DNA from: DATIHT01 sp964348615 | Lineage (GTDB): Bacteria; Patescibacteriota; Microgenomatia; Curtissbacterales; GWA2-41-24 | Length of the DNA stretch: 41,776 bases | Direction: 5' to 3' | Assembly (NCBI GenBank): GCA_964348615.1 | Contig: CAYGDE010000002.1 | Location: 1-41,776 of the forward strand | Shown here: one piece after another, positions 15,014 to 23,606 of the stretch | How positions within the stretch are numbered: the stretch's first letter is position 1 | How the letters are laid out: each line of letters opens with the position of its first letter | Notes under the pieces: model-generated | Databases searched by the model: none | Told to the model about the DNA's origin: nothing | The model's input: the letters and a program-made list of their open reading frames with translations, nothing else | Position numbers and translations under genes: made by a program

Positions 15014-15574
15014 CTAAGGTTTGATAATAACCGATGCCGAAACAACCAAAAATATACCAATTACATTTAACACAAATGATATGAACAAAAATTGGTAAGT
15101 CTTCATCTTTGATATTCCCATAAGACTCACTCCTATTTCATCAGGAAATGGAGAAGCAATTATAATCGCTCCGATAACAGGCAACGTCCAGCTAAAATAC
15201 TTTGAGTGTAGAACTTTAGTAAAATGGTGATTACCATCAACATGATTGTAAATAGACTCAAGTTCCTTTTCCAAACTGTCTTTGATAAAACGGAATATAG
15301 TAAAATCCCCAACAACTGCGCCTAAACCTGCAATAAGCCCTATCTCAATGGGTGATAACGTTTCTGCCAAAACAAGTAGAATAACAGCTCCAGTAGCAAC
15401 AGTGAAGGTCGAAACGAATAATACACCTGCCAAAAATGCTCCCAAATAGCCAAGATCCCCAAGATTTAGGAGAAAAGAGTGGGATGGCTCATAGCGAGAA
15501 AAAAAGGAGGCTATAATAATCGAAATCAAAAGAAAAGTCAGGTTTTTATATTTCCATGACTTCCAATAGAACAT
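15014..15574 (-). CDS. Small multi-pass membrane protein, DedA/VTT-like
   Basis: 186 residues with about five hydrophobic segments: near 12-28, 44-60, 62-72, 130-142 and 160-182. The glycine-rich pairs LGDLGYLGAFLAGVLF and GLIAGLGAVVGDF, and ASPFPDEIGVSLMGISKM before the last helices, resemble the VTT (DedA/SNARE-associated) layout, where a proline-containing re-entrant segment precedes the C-terminal helices. Such proteins are linked to lipid-carrier translocation. It is shorter than most members and I am not certain of the family. TATACT ends 6 bases before the ATG, predicting a leaderless message. Confidence 0.65.
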   Translation of the reverse strand: MFYWKSWKYKNLTFLLISIIIASFFSRYEPSHSFLLNLGDLGYLGAFLAGVLFVSTFTVATGAVILLVLAETLSPIEIGLIAGLGAVVGDFTIFRFIKDSLEKELESIYNHVDGNHHFTKVLHSKYFSWTLPVIGAIIIASPFPDEIGVSLMGISKMKTYQFLFISFVLNVIGIFLVVSASVIIKP

Positions 15575-15580
15575 ATATTT

Positions 15581-15586
15581 AGTATA
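15581..15586 (-). promoter_or_regulatory. -10 element for the DedA-like gene, leaderless spacing
   Basis: TATACT on the minus strand, followed by 6 bases and then the ATG at 15574. The -35 match at the expected place (TTTCTA, 15609-15604) is weak. Confidence 0.45.
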
Positions 15587-15681
15587 TCAAGCAAATCGAA
15601 ATATAGAAAATCGTCAACAAAACATAAGCCAGCTCAAGCAAGCAGATTGACTTGTATCGTCAAAGCTGTGAATATATTAGT

Positions 15682-15882
15682 ATGGCAAAAAAATCTGTCC
15701 TTGTGCCATCCAAGGGCAATAGTTTGTCGCAACTCTTAATAATAGCAACGGTTGCGATAATACTTGTTGCTCTATATCAGGCAGTAACGCAAAATGACGT
15801 TACTACTATTGCTCCAACACAACTTTTTCTAGTTGCTGGTGTCTTGGGTGTTTTGGGACTTTACCTAAAAGACGAAAAATAG
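15682..15882 (+). CDS. Small two-helix membrane protein
   Basis: Unrecognised 66-residue protein starting MAKKSVLVPSKGNSL. It has two hydrophobic segments, LLIIATVAIILVALYQAV and LFLVAGVLGVLGLYL, joined by a short polar loop and ending in KDEK, so it is probably a hairpin in the membrane. An in-frame ATG at 15652 would add ten residues without hydrophobic character and is less likely. It lies 27 bases before purN-purD on the same strand, but a promoter overlaps its stop, so it need not belong to the purine operon. Confidence 0.6.
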   Translation: MAKKSVLVPSKGNSLSQLLIIATVAIILVALYQAVTQNDVTTIAPTQLFLVAGVLGVLGLYLKDEK

Positions 15883-15888
15883 GATAAT
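15860..15888 (+). promoter_or_regulatory. Predicted promoter of the purine operon
   Basis: TTTACC (15860-15865), a 17-base spacer and GATAAT (15883-15888). Predicted start near 15895, leaving about 15 bases before the purN-purD ATG at 15910. No PurR-type palindrome or purine riboswitch is visible in this short leader. Confidence 0.45.
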
Positions 15889-15909
15889 CTCTGCCCTACG
15901 TAACTCTTG

Positions 15910-17817
15910 ATGAAACGCTTGGTGGTACTTGTGTCCAATGTTGGTAGAGGTTCCAATCTTCAAGCAATAATCGACGCCCAAAAATCCCAAAAAATAAACG
16001 CTCAAATTGTAGCAGTAGTGTCGGATGCTTTCGATTCTTATGGTTTGGTACGCGCAAAAAAGAACCATATTCCAACATTTATCTCCAAAACAAAAGAAGA
16101 ACTTTTGCTTATTTTGAAAAAATTAAACCCAGACTTTATTTGTCTTGCAGGCTGGAAACAAATAATTACAGATGAAGTTATCAGTACCTATCCCAACCGA
16201 ATACTAAATGTTCACCCTGGTCTTGTCCCAGATTCAAAAGATGTAGAAGTCAAAAATCCAGACGGCACAAAAGCATTATGGAATAAGGGTAAGCTTGCCC
16301 AAAAAGCCATTCAAAACTTCCTAGACCAAAATGCAACCTATGCAGGTTCTTCTGTTCACTTCCTAACAGACGAGTTTGATTTTGGCCCAGTCCTTGCGCG
16401 GGGTTTTGTGAAAGTTAAAAAAGGCGATAATGTTTTAACTTTGTACAAAAGGCTAAAAGAGAAAGAACATGAAATATACACAATAGCACTTCAAAATTTA
16501 ACAAAAAACTCTGTTGTGGTAATAGACGGCGGTGGCAGGGGGGCAGCCCTTGTGGAAAAATATGCCCAAAGCCCAAATATTCAAAAAATCCTCGCAATTC
16601 CTGGAAATGATCTCATGCAAGATTTAACAAAAAAAGAAGTTCTAACTTTTGCCGATATCAAAACCACAGATATAGAAAAAATAAAAGAAATTTGTATTAA
16701 AAACCAGCCAATGCTTATCGACGTTGCTCAAGACGACGCAGTGGCAGTTGGTCTTACAGACGAATTACAAAAATTAAACTTTAGAGTTTTTGGCCCAACC
16801 AAAGCGGCAGGCCAAATCGAATGGGATAAGGCTTGGTCAAGAAACTTTATGGAAAAATTTAATGTCCCTTGCCCCAGATTTAAAATTTGCACTGCAGAAA
16901 AAGATGGAATTGCTTACATCAAAGAGCAAAAAGAGGCAAAATGGTACATCAAAGCTGCGGGTCTTGCAGCAGGTAAGGGTGTAATTTTTGCCAAGGACAA
17001 TAAAGATGCAATATCTGCTATTTCACAAATGAAAAGTTTTGGAAAAGCTGGTGAAACATTTCTTATAGAAGAATGTTTAGTGGGTGAAGAATTTTCTTCA
17101 TTTGCCTTAGTTTGCAAAAAAGACTTCATCAACTTAGGCGAAGCACAGGACCATAAAACTTTATACGATGGTAACCTTGGCCCAAATACGGGCGGTATGG
17201 GATGCAGTTCCCCACCAATTGTTGTCACTTCTGATGTCAAAAAACAAATAAATCAAATATTCAAAAAGGTAGCAGAAGGCTTGGTAAGTATAGAACGCCC
17301 CTACCTTGGAATACTTTATCTAGGAGGCATGGTGGGGCAAAACGGCCAAGTAAAAGTTATCGAATTTAACGCCAGATGGGGAGACCCGGAAGCCCAAGTT
17401 ATAGTTCCGTCTATTAAAAACGATTTTTTCGAAATGGCCAAAAGCGTAATTGATGGAAAAATTAAAACAATTAAAATCAGTACAAACAAAAATTACAAAG
17501 TAGTAGTAGCGGCAGCAGCAAAGGGTTATCCAGCAAATTATAAAGCTGCAATGGGCAAACAAATATTTGGTTTGGATAAAATAAAAAAAGATGGGGCAAA
17601 AATTTATGGAGCTGGTGTAAAAAAGCGCCAAAATAAATATTTTGTAAAAGGGGGAAGATTATTTTACATCATGACAACAGGTAAAGATGTTGCACAAGCT
17701 AGAGAAAAAGCCTATAATATACTTTCTAAACTTAGCGTAGAAGGAAATAACTTACATTTTCGCAAAGACATTGGGTACAGGGACATGCAAAGATTAAAAG
17801 ATGATAGAAACAATTAG
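15910..17817 (+). CDS. purN-purD: Fused GAR transformylase and GAR synthetase (PurN-PurD)
   Basis: Bifunctional enzyme for two steps of IMP synthesis: GAR synthetase (PRA plus glycine) and GAR formylation. Numbered from the ATG at 15910, residues 1-197 are PurN with GRGSNLQ (12-18), N100 and H102 in NVHPG, and D157 in TDEFDFGP, the catalytic trio of folate-dependent PurN. Residues 200-635 are PurD, an ATP-grasp ligase, with GPTKAAGQIEWDKAWSR, the AAGLAAGKGV loop, GPNTGGMG and EFNARWGDPE. The PurD start GGGRGAAL differs from the usual GGREHAL. The frame extends one codon to a TTG, but ATG is preferred. PurN-PurD fusion in this order is uncommon in bacteria. Confidence 0.95.
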   Translation: MKRLVVLVSNVGRGSNLQAIIDAQKSQKINAQIVAVVSDAFDSYGLVRAKKNHIPTFISKTKEELLLILKKLNPDFICLAGWKQIITDEVISTYPNRILNVHPGLVPDSKDVEVKNPDGTKALWNKGKLAQKAIQNFLDQNATYAGSSVHFLTDEFDFGPVLARGFVKVKKGDNVLTLYKRLKEKEHEIYTIALQNLTKNSVVVIDGGGRGAALVEKYAQSPNIQKILAIPGNDLMQDLTKKEVLTFADIKTTDIEKIKEICIKNQPMLIDVAQDDAVAVGLTDELQKLNFRVFGPTKAAGQIEWDKAWSRNFMEKFNVPCPRFKICTAEKDGIAYIKEQKEAKWYIKAAGLAAGKGVIFAKDNKDAISAISQMKSFGKAGETFLIEECLVGEEFSSFALVCKKDFINLGEAQDHKTLYDGNLGPNTGGMGCSSPPIVVTSDVKKQINQIFKKVAEGLVSIERPYLGILYLGGMVGQNGQVKVIEFNARWGDPEAQVIVPSIKNDFFEMAKSVIDGKIKTIKISTNKNYKVVVAAAAKGYPANYKAAMGKQIFGLDKIKKDGAKIYGAGVKKRQNKYFVKGGRLFYIMTTGKDVAQAREKAYNILSKLSVEGNNLHFRKDIGYRDMQRLKDDRNN

Positions 17818-20641
17818 GGTAGCATCAAAAGGGCAAAACGATTCACGAGGCAACAGTCTTCTTGCGCAAATAAAAAGAACTCTCAAAATAAACTCCATAA
17901 AAAAAATCAGAACGGTAAAAATCTACCGCCTCGAAAATATTGACAAAAAAAACCTCAAAAGATTTGTTGAAAAAGTCCTTTTCGAATCAATCGATCAAAT
18001 CGTTTCCTACAGCGGGCCGGTAATTATAGGTGCAGATCAAACAGTAGAAGTTGCCTACAGGCCCGGTGTTATGAATCCGGAAGCAGCGTCAATTCTAAAA
18101 GCTGCCAAAGACATGGGTATAAAACTTACAGCAGCCGATTCTTCACAAGAATACGTATTTTTTGGAAAAATCAGCAAAAGTCAGGCAAAAGACATTATCA
18201 CCAGACTGCGTTTATACAACCCGCTTATCGAACATATTGTTGAAACAAACCCGGTTACCTTGCAAATTTCCGGTAAAGTTGGCAAAACGCAAAAAATACC
18301 AATTTTAAAAATGCATGACCAGGAATTGATAGAGCTGTCCAAAGACAAACTATTTTTAAACCTGGAAGAAATGAAAGTTATTCAAAATTACTTTAAAAAT
18401 TTAATGCGAGAACCCACTGATTGTGAAGTAGAAACTCTTGCCCAAACTTGGAGCGAACATTCTGGGCACAAAACATTTAGGGCAAAAATAATATTAAACG
18501 GTAAAGAAAAAGCACCGCTTATAACGCGACTTAAAAAAGAAGCGTTAAAACACCCAAAAAACATTGTCTCGGCATTTGTCGACAATGCAGGAGTAATGGA
18601 TTTTTATGACGGTTGGGCAATAAACGGAAAAGGAGAAACGCACAATAGCCCTTCGGCAATCGAACCATATGGCGGTGCGATGACAGGCAGCGGAGGAGTT
18701 TTCAGGGATATCGTGGCAACAGGCCAAGGTGCAAAAACGGTTATCTCAACTGACATTTTTTGCTTGGCAAATTGGGATATGGATCTTAAAGAACTTCCAA
18801 TAGGGTCTCTGCCACCAAAATATATTCTCGAAAGAGTAGTTTCTGCAGTTCGGGATTATGGTAACAGGATGGGTATTCCAACAAACAATGGTTCATTTCA
18901 TTTCCATAACGATTTCAGGGCAAAGCCGACAATTTTAGTTGGGGCATATGGAATTCTTCCCAAAAAGTATGCAAAAAAGGGAGAACCCAAAGTTGGAGAT
19001 GCTGTGGTAAGTGTGGGTGGAAGAGTCGGGAGGGACGGAATTCACGGTGCAACATTTTCTTCCGGGGAGATGACGCAGCATACAATCACGGTAAACTCCC
19101 AAGCCGTTCAAATTGGAAATGCTATTGAAGAAAAAAGAATGTTTGATGCAATCTTGGAAGCCCGCGACAGAAATTGTATTCGTGCAATGCAGGACAGCGG
19201 TGGCGGCGGGCTTTCTTCGGCCGTAGGCGAAATGGGTGCCAAAATCGGTGTTTCCATACAGCTTGAAAAAGAAAGACTGAAATATCAAGGTCTGAGCCCT
19301 TGGGAAATATGGCTTTCAGAATCTCAGGAAAGAATGGTTTTGGCAATTGCCAAAACCAAAATAAAAACTTTTGAAAAAATCTGCAAAAAATATAATGTCG
19401 AGTTTTCTATACTTGGTAAATTTGACGGCACCAAAAGATTAAAAGTCGCCTACGGGAAGGAAACAGTATGCGATTTAGAAATGCAATTTTTACACGACGG
19501 GCTTCCTCAAAGAGTGATGAATGCAAAAACCTTCAAAAAACCCAAGGTCAATTTTAAACAACCGCTTATTCCAAAAAACCAAAACGAATGGACAAAAATT
19601 TTAGAAAAAATAATCTCAGACGGAAATATTTGTTCAAAAGAACCAATAATTCGGATGTACGATCATACAGTTCAAGGAACAAGTGTGCTGACGCCATATT
19701 CCGGAGAATCATACAGTGGTCCAAACGATGCCGTCGTAATACGACCGCTTTTAGGTAAACCCTATGGCTTGGTTGTGTCAAACGGTTTGAACCCGGTTTT
19801 AAATAAACTCGATCCATACTGGGGAAGTATTTGGGCAGCAGCCGAAGCAATTTCAAACTACGTGGCTGTGGGAGGAAACTACCAAGATGCATCGATTGTG
19901 AACAACTACATTTGGCCATTTCCAGACGAAGAATCGTTAGGATCTTTAGACCAATCCGTTGATGCGGTAGTAGATTTTATGAAAACTTTTAAAATACCAG
20001 TGATATCCGGAAAAGACAGTCTTTCTTCCACATACAGAGATACGCAAGGTAATGTTCTAAAAATTCCGCCTGTTTTATGTATTTCTATATTTGGGAAAAT
20101 CAAAGATGTCAAAAAAACATCTTCTGCAGATTTCAAAAAGCCAGGGTCAGTTATCTGTCTTGTTGGTAAACCCGATACGCAGTCTATGGGCGGGTCTGTC
20201 TATTTCGAAAAACATGGTTTGATTGGTGGCTCAGTACCAAAAGTAGATCTAAAAACCCTACCAAATGTTTTAGATGCAATTCACAGAGGAATCCAAACAG
20301 GCGAAATTCTTGCATGTCACGATATTTCAGAAGGGGGAATCATAACAACTGTTTTCGAAATGAGTGTTGGGGGAAACATCGGTGCAACCATAAACATTGC
20401 CAAAAAAACCAAAAGGTCAGATTATTTTCTTTTTAATGAAACGGCGGGATGTTTTGTAGTTGAGGTAGAAAACGAAAAAATAGCAAAAAAATTATTTGCT
20501 AAGGTTCCATACATTATCATTGGCAAAACAAACAAAGAAAATAATATCCGTATAAATCAAGCGGCTAAAAATCTGTGTAATCTAAACCTGGACAGACTCA
20601 AAGAAACTTGGCAGAGGCCGATGAAGGAGATATTCCCATGA
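17801..20641 (+). CDS. purL: FGAM synthase, PurS-PurL fusion
   Basis: ATP-dependent synthetase that converts FGAR to FGAM with ammonia from PurQ. The 946-residue product is longer than small-type PurL (about 740) because residues about 37-148 form a PurS-like module (VKIYRLENIDKKNLKRF, then VEVAYRPGVMNPEAASIL). PurL proper follows: TWSEHSGHKTF (H220, H223), KGETHNSPSAIEPYGGAMTG, GGRVGRDGIHGATFSS, QDSGGGGLSSAVGEMG, and the second half with YSGPNDAVVI, SNGLNPVLNKLDPYWG and CHDISEGG. It lacks the C-terminal amidotransferase of large-type PurL, which is encoded next as purQ. It overlaps purN-purD by 17 bases and purQ by 4. Confidence 0.95.
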   Translation: MIETIRVASKGQNDSRGNSLLAQIKRTLKINSIKKIRTVKIYRLENIDKKNLKRFVEKVLFESIDQIVSYSGPVIIGADQTVEVAYRPGVMNPEAASILKAAKDMGIKLTAADSSQEYVFFGKISKSQAKDIITRLRLYNPLIEHIVETNPVTLQISGKVGKTQKIPILKMHDQELIELSKDKLFLNLEEMKVIQNYFKNLMREPTDCEVETLAQTWSEHSGHKTFRAKIILNGKEKAPLITRLKKEALKHPKNIVSAFVDNAGVMDFYDGWAINGKGETHNSPSAIEPYGGAMTGSGGVFRDIVATGQGAKTVISTDIFCLANWDMDLKELPIGSLPPKYILERVVSAVRDYGNRMGIPTNNGSFHFHNDFRAKPTILVGAYGILPKKYAKKGEPKVGDAVVSVGGRVGRDGIHGATFSSGEMTQHTITVNSQAVQIGNAIEEKRMFDAILEARDRNCIRAMQDSGGGGLSSAVGEMGAKIGVSIQLEKERLKYQGLSPWEIWLSESQERMVLAIAKTKIKTFEKICKKYNVEFSILGKFDGTKRLKVAYGKETVCDLEMQFLHDGLPQRVMNAKTFKKPKVNFKQPLIPKNQNEWTKILEKIISDGNICSKEPIIRMYDHTVQGTSVLTPYSGESYSGPNDAVVIRPLLGKPYGLVVSNGLNPVLNKLDPYWGSIWAAAEAISNYVAVGGNYQDASIVNNYIWPFPDEESLGSLDQSVDAVVDFMKTFKIPVISGKDSLSSTYRDTQGNVLKIPPVLCISIFGKIKDVKKTSSADFKKPGSVICLVGKPDTQSMGGSVYFEKHGLIGGSVPKVDLKTLPNVLDAIHRGIQTGEILACHDISEGGIITTVFEMSVGGNIGATINIAKKTKRSDYFLFNETAGCFVVEVENEKIAKKLFAKVPYIIIGKTNKENNIRINQAAKNLCNLNLDRLKETWQRPMKEIFP

Positions 20642-21411
20642 AACCTAAAATTTGCGTACTTCGTGCTGATGGAATTAATTGCGACGAAGAGCTTTCTTAT
20701 GCTTTTCAAAAATATGGCGGTGATCCGGAATTTGTACATATAAACCAGCTACGCGAAAAATCAAAAAAGTTAAAAAACTTCCAAATTATGGCAATCCCTG
20801 GCGGCTTTGCCTATGGAGACGATATAGTTTCCGGAAAAATCCTAGCAACAGAACTTGTCAGTTTTTTAAAGGACCAAATTCAAGAATTTATAGAGAAAAA
20901 AGGTATGGTGATTGGGATTTGCAACGGGTTTCAAGCCCTAATAAGAACTGGCCTTTTGCCTTTTAATCGTTTAGGGGAAATGGATGCGACGCTTAAAAAA
21001 AACGACAGCGGACATTTCGAGTGCAGATTTGTAAAGGTGAAAATAGAAGAATCATGTGCAATATTTTTAAAACCTTATGTTGGTAATATTGTCGATATTG
21101 CTGTAAACCATGGAGAAGGTAAATTATTTGCCCTGCCCAAAAACATAGAGAAAATAGAAAAAGAAAAGTTAGTTTTTTGCAGGTATGTCGACGAAAAAAA
21201 CGAGCCCACTCAAAAATATCCTCAAAATCCAAATGGTTCTATAAATGCAATTGCTGGAATATGCGACCCAACAGGTAGAATAATTGGCATGATGCCCCAC
21301 CCGGAAAAAATTATAGAAATCACCCAACATCCAAATTGGAGACGTGGTAACGTCCAAGCACAAGGCGGTTTTCTTTTCGAAGGAATGGTAAAATTTGCAC
21401 AACAGTCATGA
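20638..21411 (+). CDS. purQ: FGAM synthase glutaminase subunit
   Basis: Class I glutamine amidotransferase that supplies ammonia to PurL. The start at 20638 overlaps the purL stop (ATGA) and has AAGGAGA 7 bases upstream; a longer frame from 20608 would overlap purL more and precedes the conserved MKPKICVLRADGINCDEEL. The 257 residues hold the nucleophile C95 in GICNGFQAL and the H221/E223 pair in MMPHPEKI. PGGFAYGDDI is at 54-63. This is the longer PurQ type (about 260 residues), as in archaea and some bacteria, rather than the roughly 225-residue Bacillus form. Confidence 0.95.
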   Translation: MKPKICVLRADGINCDEELSYAFQKYGGDPEFVHINQLREKSKKLKNFQIMAIPGGFAYGDDIVSGKILATELVSFLKDQIQEFIEKKGMVIGICNGFQALIRTGLLPFNRLGEMDATLKKNDSGHFECRFVKVKIEESCAIFLKPYVGNIVDIAVNHGEGKLFALPKNIEKIEKEKLVFCRYVDEKNEPTQKYPQNPNGSINAIAGICDPTGRIIGMMPHPEKIIEITQHPNWRRGNVQAQGGFLFEGMVKFAQQS

Positions 21412-22508
21412 AAAAAATTACTTATTCAAAATCAGGTGTTAACTATCTCCAATTAGATGCGGCAAAGAAGATAGCTCAAAATTCGGCAAAAAAAACTTCA
21501 CAATACCTTCAAAAAGTTTCGATGAGAGAAATCCCCGAAACAAGAGGTGAGTCTGCATTCGTATGGAAGCAAGACAATGTCCTTATGGCAACCGTGACTG
21601 AAAGTTTAGGTACAAAAAATCTGGTTGCGGATCAAATGCGCAAAATTACAGGCAAAACTTATTACGACGTTATTGGTAATGACACAGTGGCTGCAATCAT
21701 TAACGATCTTACGGCAGTTGGTGCAAAGCCACTTGTTATTACAGCACTTTGGGCAGTAGGGCAAAGTGCTTGGTTTGAGGATCAGATGCGGATAAAAGAT
21801 CTAACAGATGGCTGGAGAAGTGCTTGTGATTTAGCCGAGGTAACATGGGGCGGGGGAGAAAGCCCTGCGTATTCTGACATTGTTTCAAAAGAAACAATTG
21901 CTCTTGCAGGTTCAGCAGTAGGAATAGTTAAATCTCAAAATAGATTAGCACTTGGAAAAAATATAAAAGCAGGGGATAGAATCTTACTTTTAAAATCAAA
22001 CGGTATTAACGCAAATGGCATTTCCCTGACAAGGGCAATTGCCAAAAAATTACCCAATGGTTATGCAACAAAATTGCCAAGCGGAAAAATGTTCGGAGAT
22101 GCAATACTCACCAAAACAAATATATACGCAAAACTTATTCAAAACCTACAAGACGCAGGTATTGATATTCACTACATATCAAATATTACCGGGCACGGAC
22201 TTAGAAAAATTATGAGAGCCGAAGAAAAATTCACCTACGTAATTGAAAAACTATTTGATCCGCAGGAAATATTTTTATTCATACAAAAAAACGCGGGGTT
22301 TTCAGACTACGATGCATATGAAACTTACAATATGGGTCAAGACTACGCAATTTTCCTTCCGGCAAAAGATATTAAAGCGGCTCAAGAAATTATTAAGAAA
22401 AATAAGTTTGAATCTCTGGATGCCGGTTTTGTAAAAAAAGGCACACGGCAAGTAGTAATTAAGCCCAAAAACATAACCTTCAAAGGAGAAACATTGGATC
22501 TAAGATAA
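21408..22508 (+). CDS. purM: AIR synthetase (PurM)
   Basis: Converts FGAM to AIR with ATP. The 366-residue protein shares the PurM/PurL fold: an N-terminal half with VIGNDTVAAIINDLTAVGAKPLVI and WGGGESPAYSDIV, then LAGSAVGIVKSQ, the GDRILLLKSNGINANGISLTRA segment and the C-terminal ITGHGLRKIMR, where standard PurM has HITGGG. It is rather divergent from typical bacterial PurM, whose equivalent reads NDI or NDLVVQGAEPLFFLDY. The start overlaps the purQ stop by 4 bases. Context and fold motifs make the role secure, though the sequence branch is unusual. Confidence 0.9.
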   Translation: MKKITYSKSGVNYLQLDAAKKIAQNSAKKTSQYLQKVSMREIPETRGESAFVWKQDNVLMATVTESLGTKNLVADQMRKITGKTYYDVIGNDTVAAIINDLTAVGAKPLVITALWAVGQSAWFEDQMRIKDLTDGWRSACDLAEVTWGGGESPAYSDIVSKETIALAGSAVGIVKSQNRLALGKNIKAGDRILLLKSNGINANGISLTRAIAKKLPNGYATKLPSGKMFGDAILTKTNIYAKLIQNLQDAGIDIHYISNITGHGLRKIMRAEEKFTYVIEKLFDPQEIFLFIQKNAGFSDYDAYETYNMGQDYAIFLPAKDIKAAQEIIKKNKFESLDAGFVKKGTRQVVIKPKNITFKGETLDLR

Positions 22509-22539
22509 AAAAATCTCCAAATTGAACCTATAGTAACTG

Positions 22540-22568
22540 TTGCAATTTAGCCTCAGACAGTGTATAAT
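22540..22568 (+). promoter_or_regulatory. Internal promoter for purP-1, leaderless
   Basis: TTGCAA (22540-22545), a 17-base spacer and perfect TATAAT (22563-22568), then exactly 6 bases to the ATG at 22575. The first transcribed base should be the A of the start codon. It lies in the only real gap (66 bases) within the purine operon, so purP-1 onward may be transcribed separately from purN-purM. Confidence 0.75.
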
Positions 22569-22574
22569 TCATAA

Positions 22575-23603
22575 ATGTTGGGTCATAGAACTGCCTCCAA
22601 GCAGTCCTTTACAATTGCCACACTTGGCTCACACTCTGCTCTGCAAATTCTAAAAGGCGCAAAAGACGAAGGTTTTAAAACTTTAGTTGTCGTCACTCCA
22701 GACCGTGTTTCACTTTATAAGCGCTTCAAATTCATAGACAAAATAGTAGAAATTTCAACTTTTGCCGACTTTCTCAAAATAGAAAAAAAACTGGCAGCCG
22801 AAAATGTAATCATGATTCCTCATGGTTCTTTTGTTGCATATCTTGGTTTAGAAGAGCATAAAAATATGAGTATTCCATATTTTGGCAATAAAGCAGTTTT
22901 GGATTGGGAATCCGACAGGCTCAAACAAAGAGAGTGGATGGAAAAAGCCAATGTTCCCGTTCCAAGAAAATTCAAAAATGCAGACGATATCGACGCACCT
23001 GTTTTGGTCAAATCATATGGGGCAGCCGGAGGAGCAGGATATTTCTTTGCTAAAAACAAAACCGAGTTTAAACAAAAAATTAAGTCTTTTAAACCGAAAA
23101 AATATCTAATCCAAGAATATATAATCGGTGTTTCTGCCTACATACATTATTTTTATTCCCCTCTGACAAACACCTTAGAAATCCTTTCGATAGATAGGCG
23201 CTATGAAACAAACGTTGACTCTTTAGGTAGGATCCCTAGCCATAATCAACAAGGTCTGGGAATCGAGCCAAGTTTTGTTGTTGTTGGTAACAGCCCCTTA
23301 GTTCTTCGAGAATCTTTGCTTGCCGATGCCTTTGAAATGGGCGAAAGGACAATAGAAGCGTCAAAAAAACTAATAAAAGGCGGTCTTTGGGGCCCCTTTT
23401 GTCTTGAGGCAATCATCACACCTCAACAGGAATTTTTTGTAATCGAAATATCCTGCAGAATTGTTGCCGGAACCAACCTATTTATTAATGGTTCGCCTTA
23501 TGCGTCACTTTACTACGACAAAGAAGTTTCAACTGGAAGAAGAATTGCAATAGAAATTAAAAAAGCAATTAAAACAAAATCACTGGATAAAATTTTACAA
23601 TAA
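22575..23603 (+). CDS. purP: FAICAR synthetase PurP, copy 1
   Basis: PurP-family ATP-grasp ligase. Archaeal PurP makes FAICAR from AICAR, formate and ATP, replacing the folate-dependent PurH step. Landmarks: TLGSHSALQILKGAKDEGFKT (16-36), VIMIPHGSFVAYLG (78-91), PYFGNKAVLDWESDRLKQREWM, the substrate-ligand lysine and glycine-rich loop in VLVKSYGAAGGAGYF (143-157), YIHYFYSP, SIDRRYETNVDSLGRIP, GPFCLEAII and the C-terminal TGRRIAIEIKKAI. The length, 342 residues, is usual. The glycine loop is intact, so this is the better candidate for the true FAICAR synthetase. PurP is rare in bacteria. Confidence 0.9.
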   Translation: MLGHRTASKQSFTIATLGSHSALQILKGAKDEGFKTLVVVTPDRVSLYKRFKFIDKIVEISTFADFLKIEKKLAAENVIMIPHGSFVAYLGLEEHKNMSIPYFGNKAVLDWESDRLKQREWMEKANVPVPRKFKNADDIDAPVLVKSYGAAGGAGYFFAKNKTEFKQKIKSFKPKKYLIQEYIIGVSAYIHYFYSPLTNTLEILSIDRRYETNVDSLGRIPSHNQQGLGIEPSFVVVGNSPLVLRESLLADAFEMGERTIEASKKLIKGGLWGPFCLEAIITPQQEFFVIEISCRIVAGTNLFINGSPYASLYYDKEVSTGRRIAIEIKKAIKTKSLDKILQ

Positions 23604-23606
23604 AAA

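Noticed and set aside
15895..15909. Purine riboswitch before the purine operon
   Set aside because: The leader before purN-purD is only about 15 bases and the gap before purP-1 has no aptamer-sized fold or conserved loop sequences.
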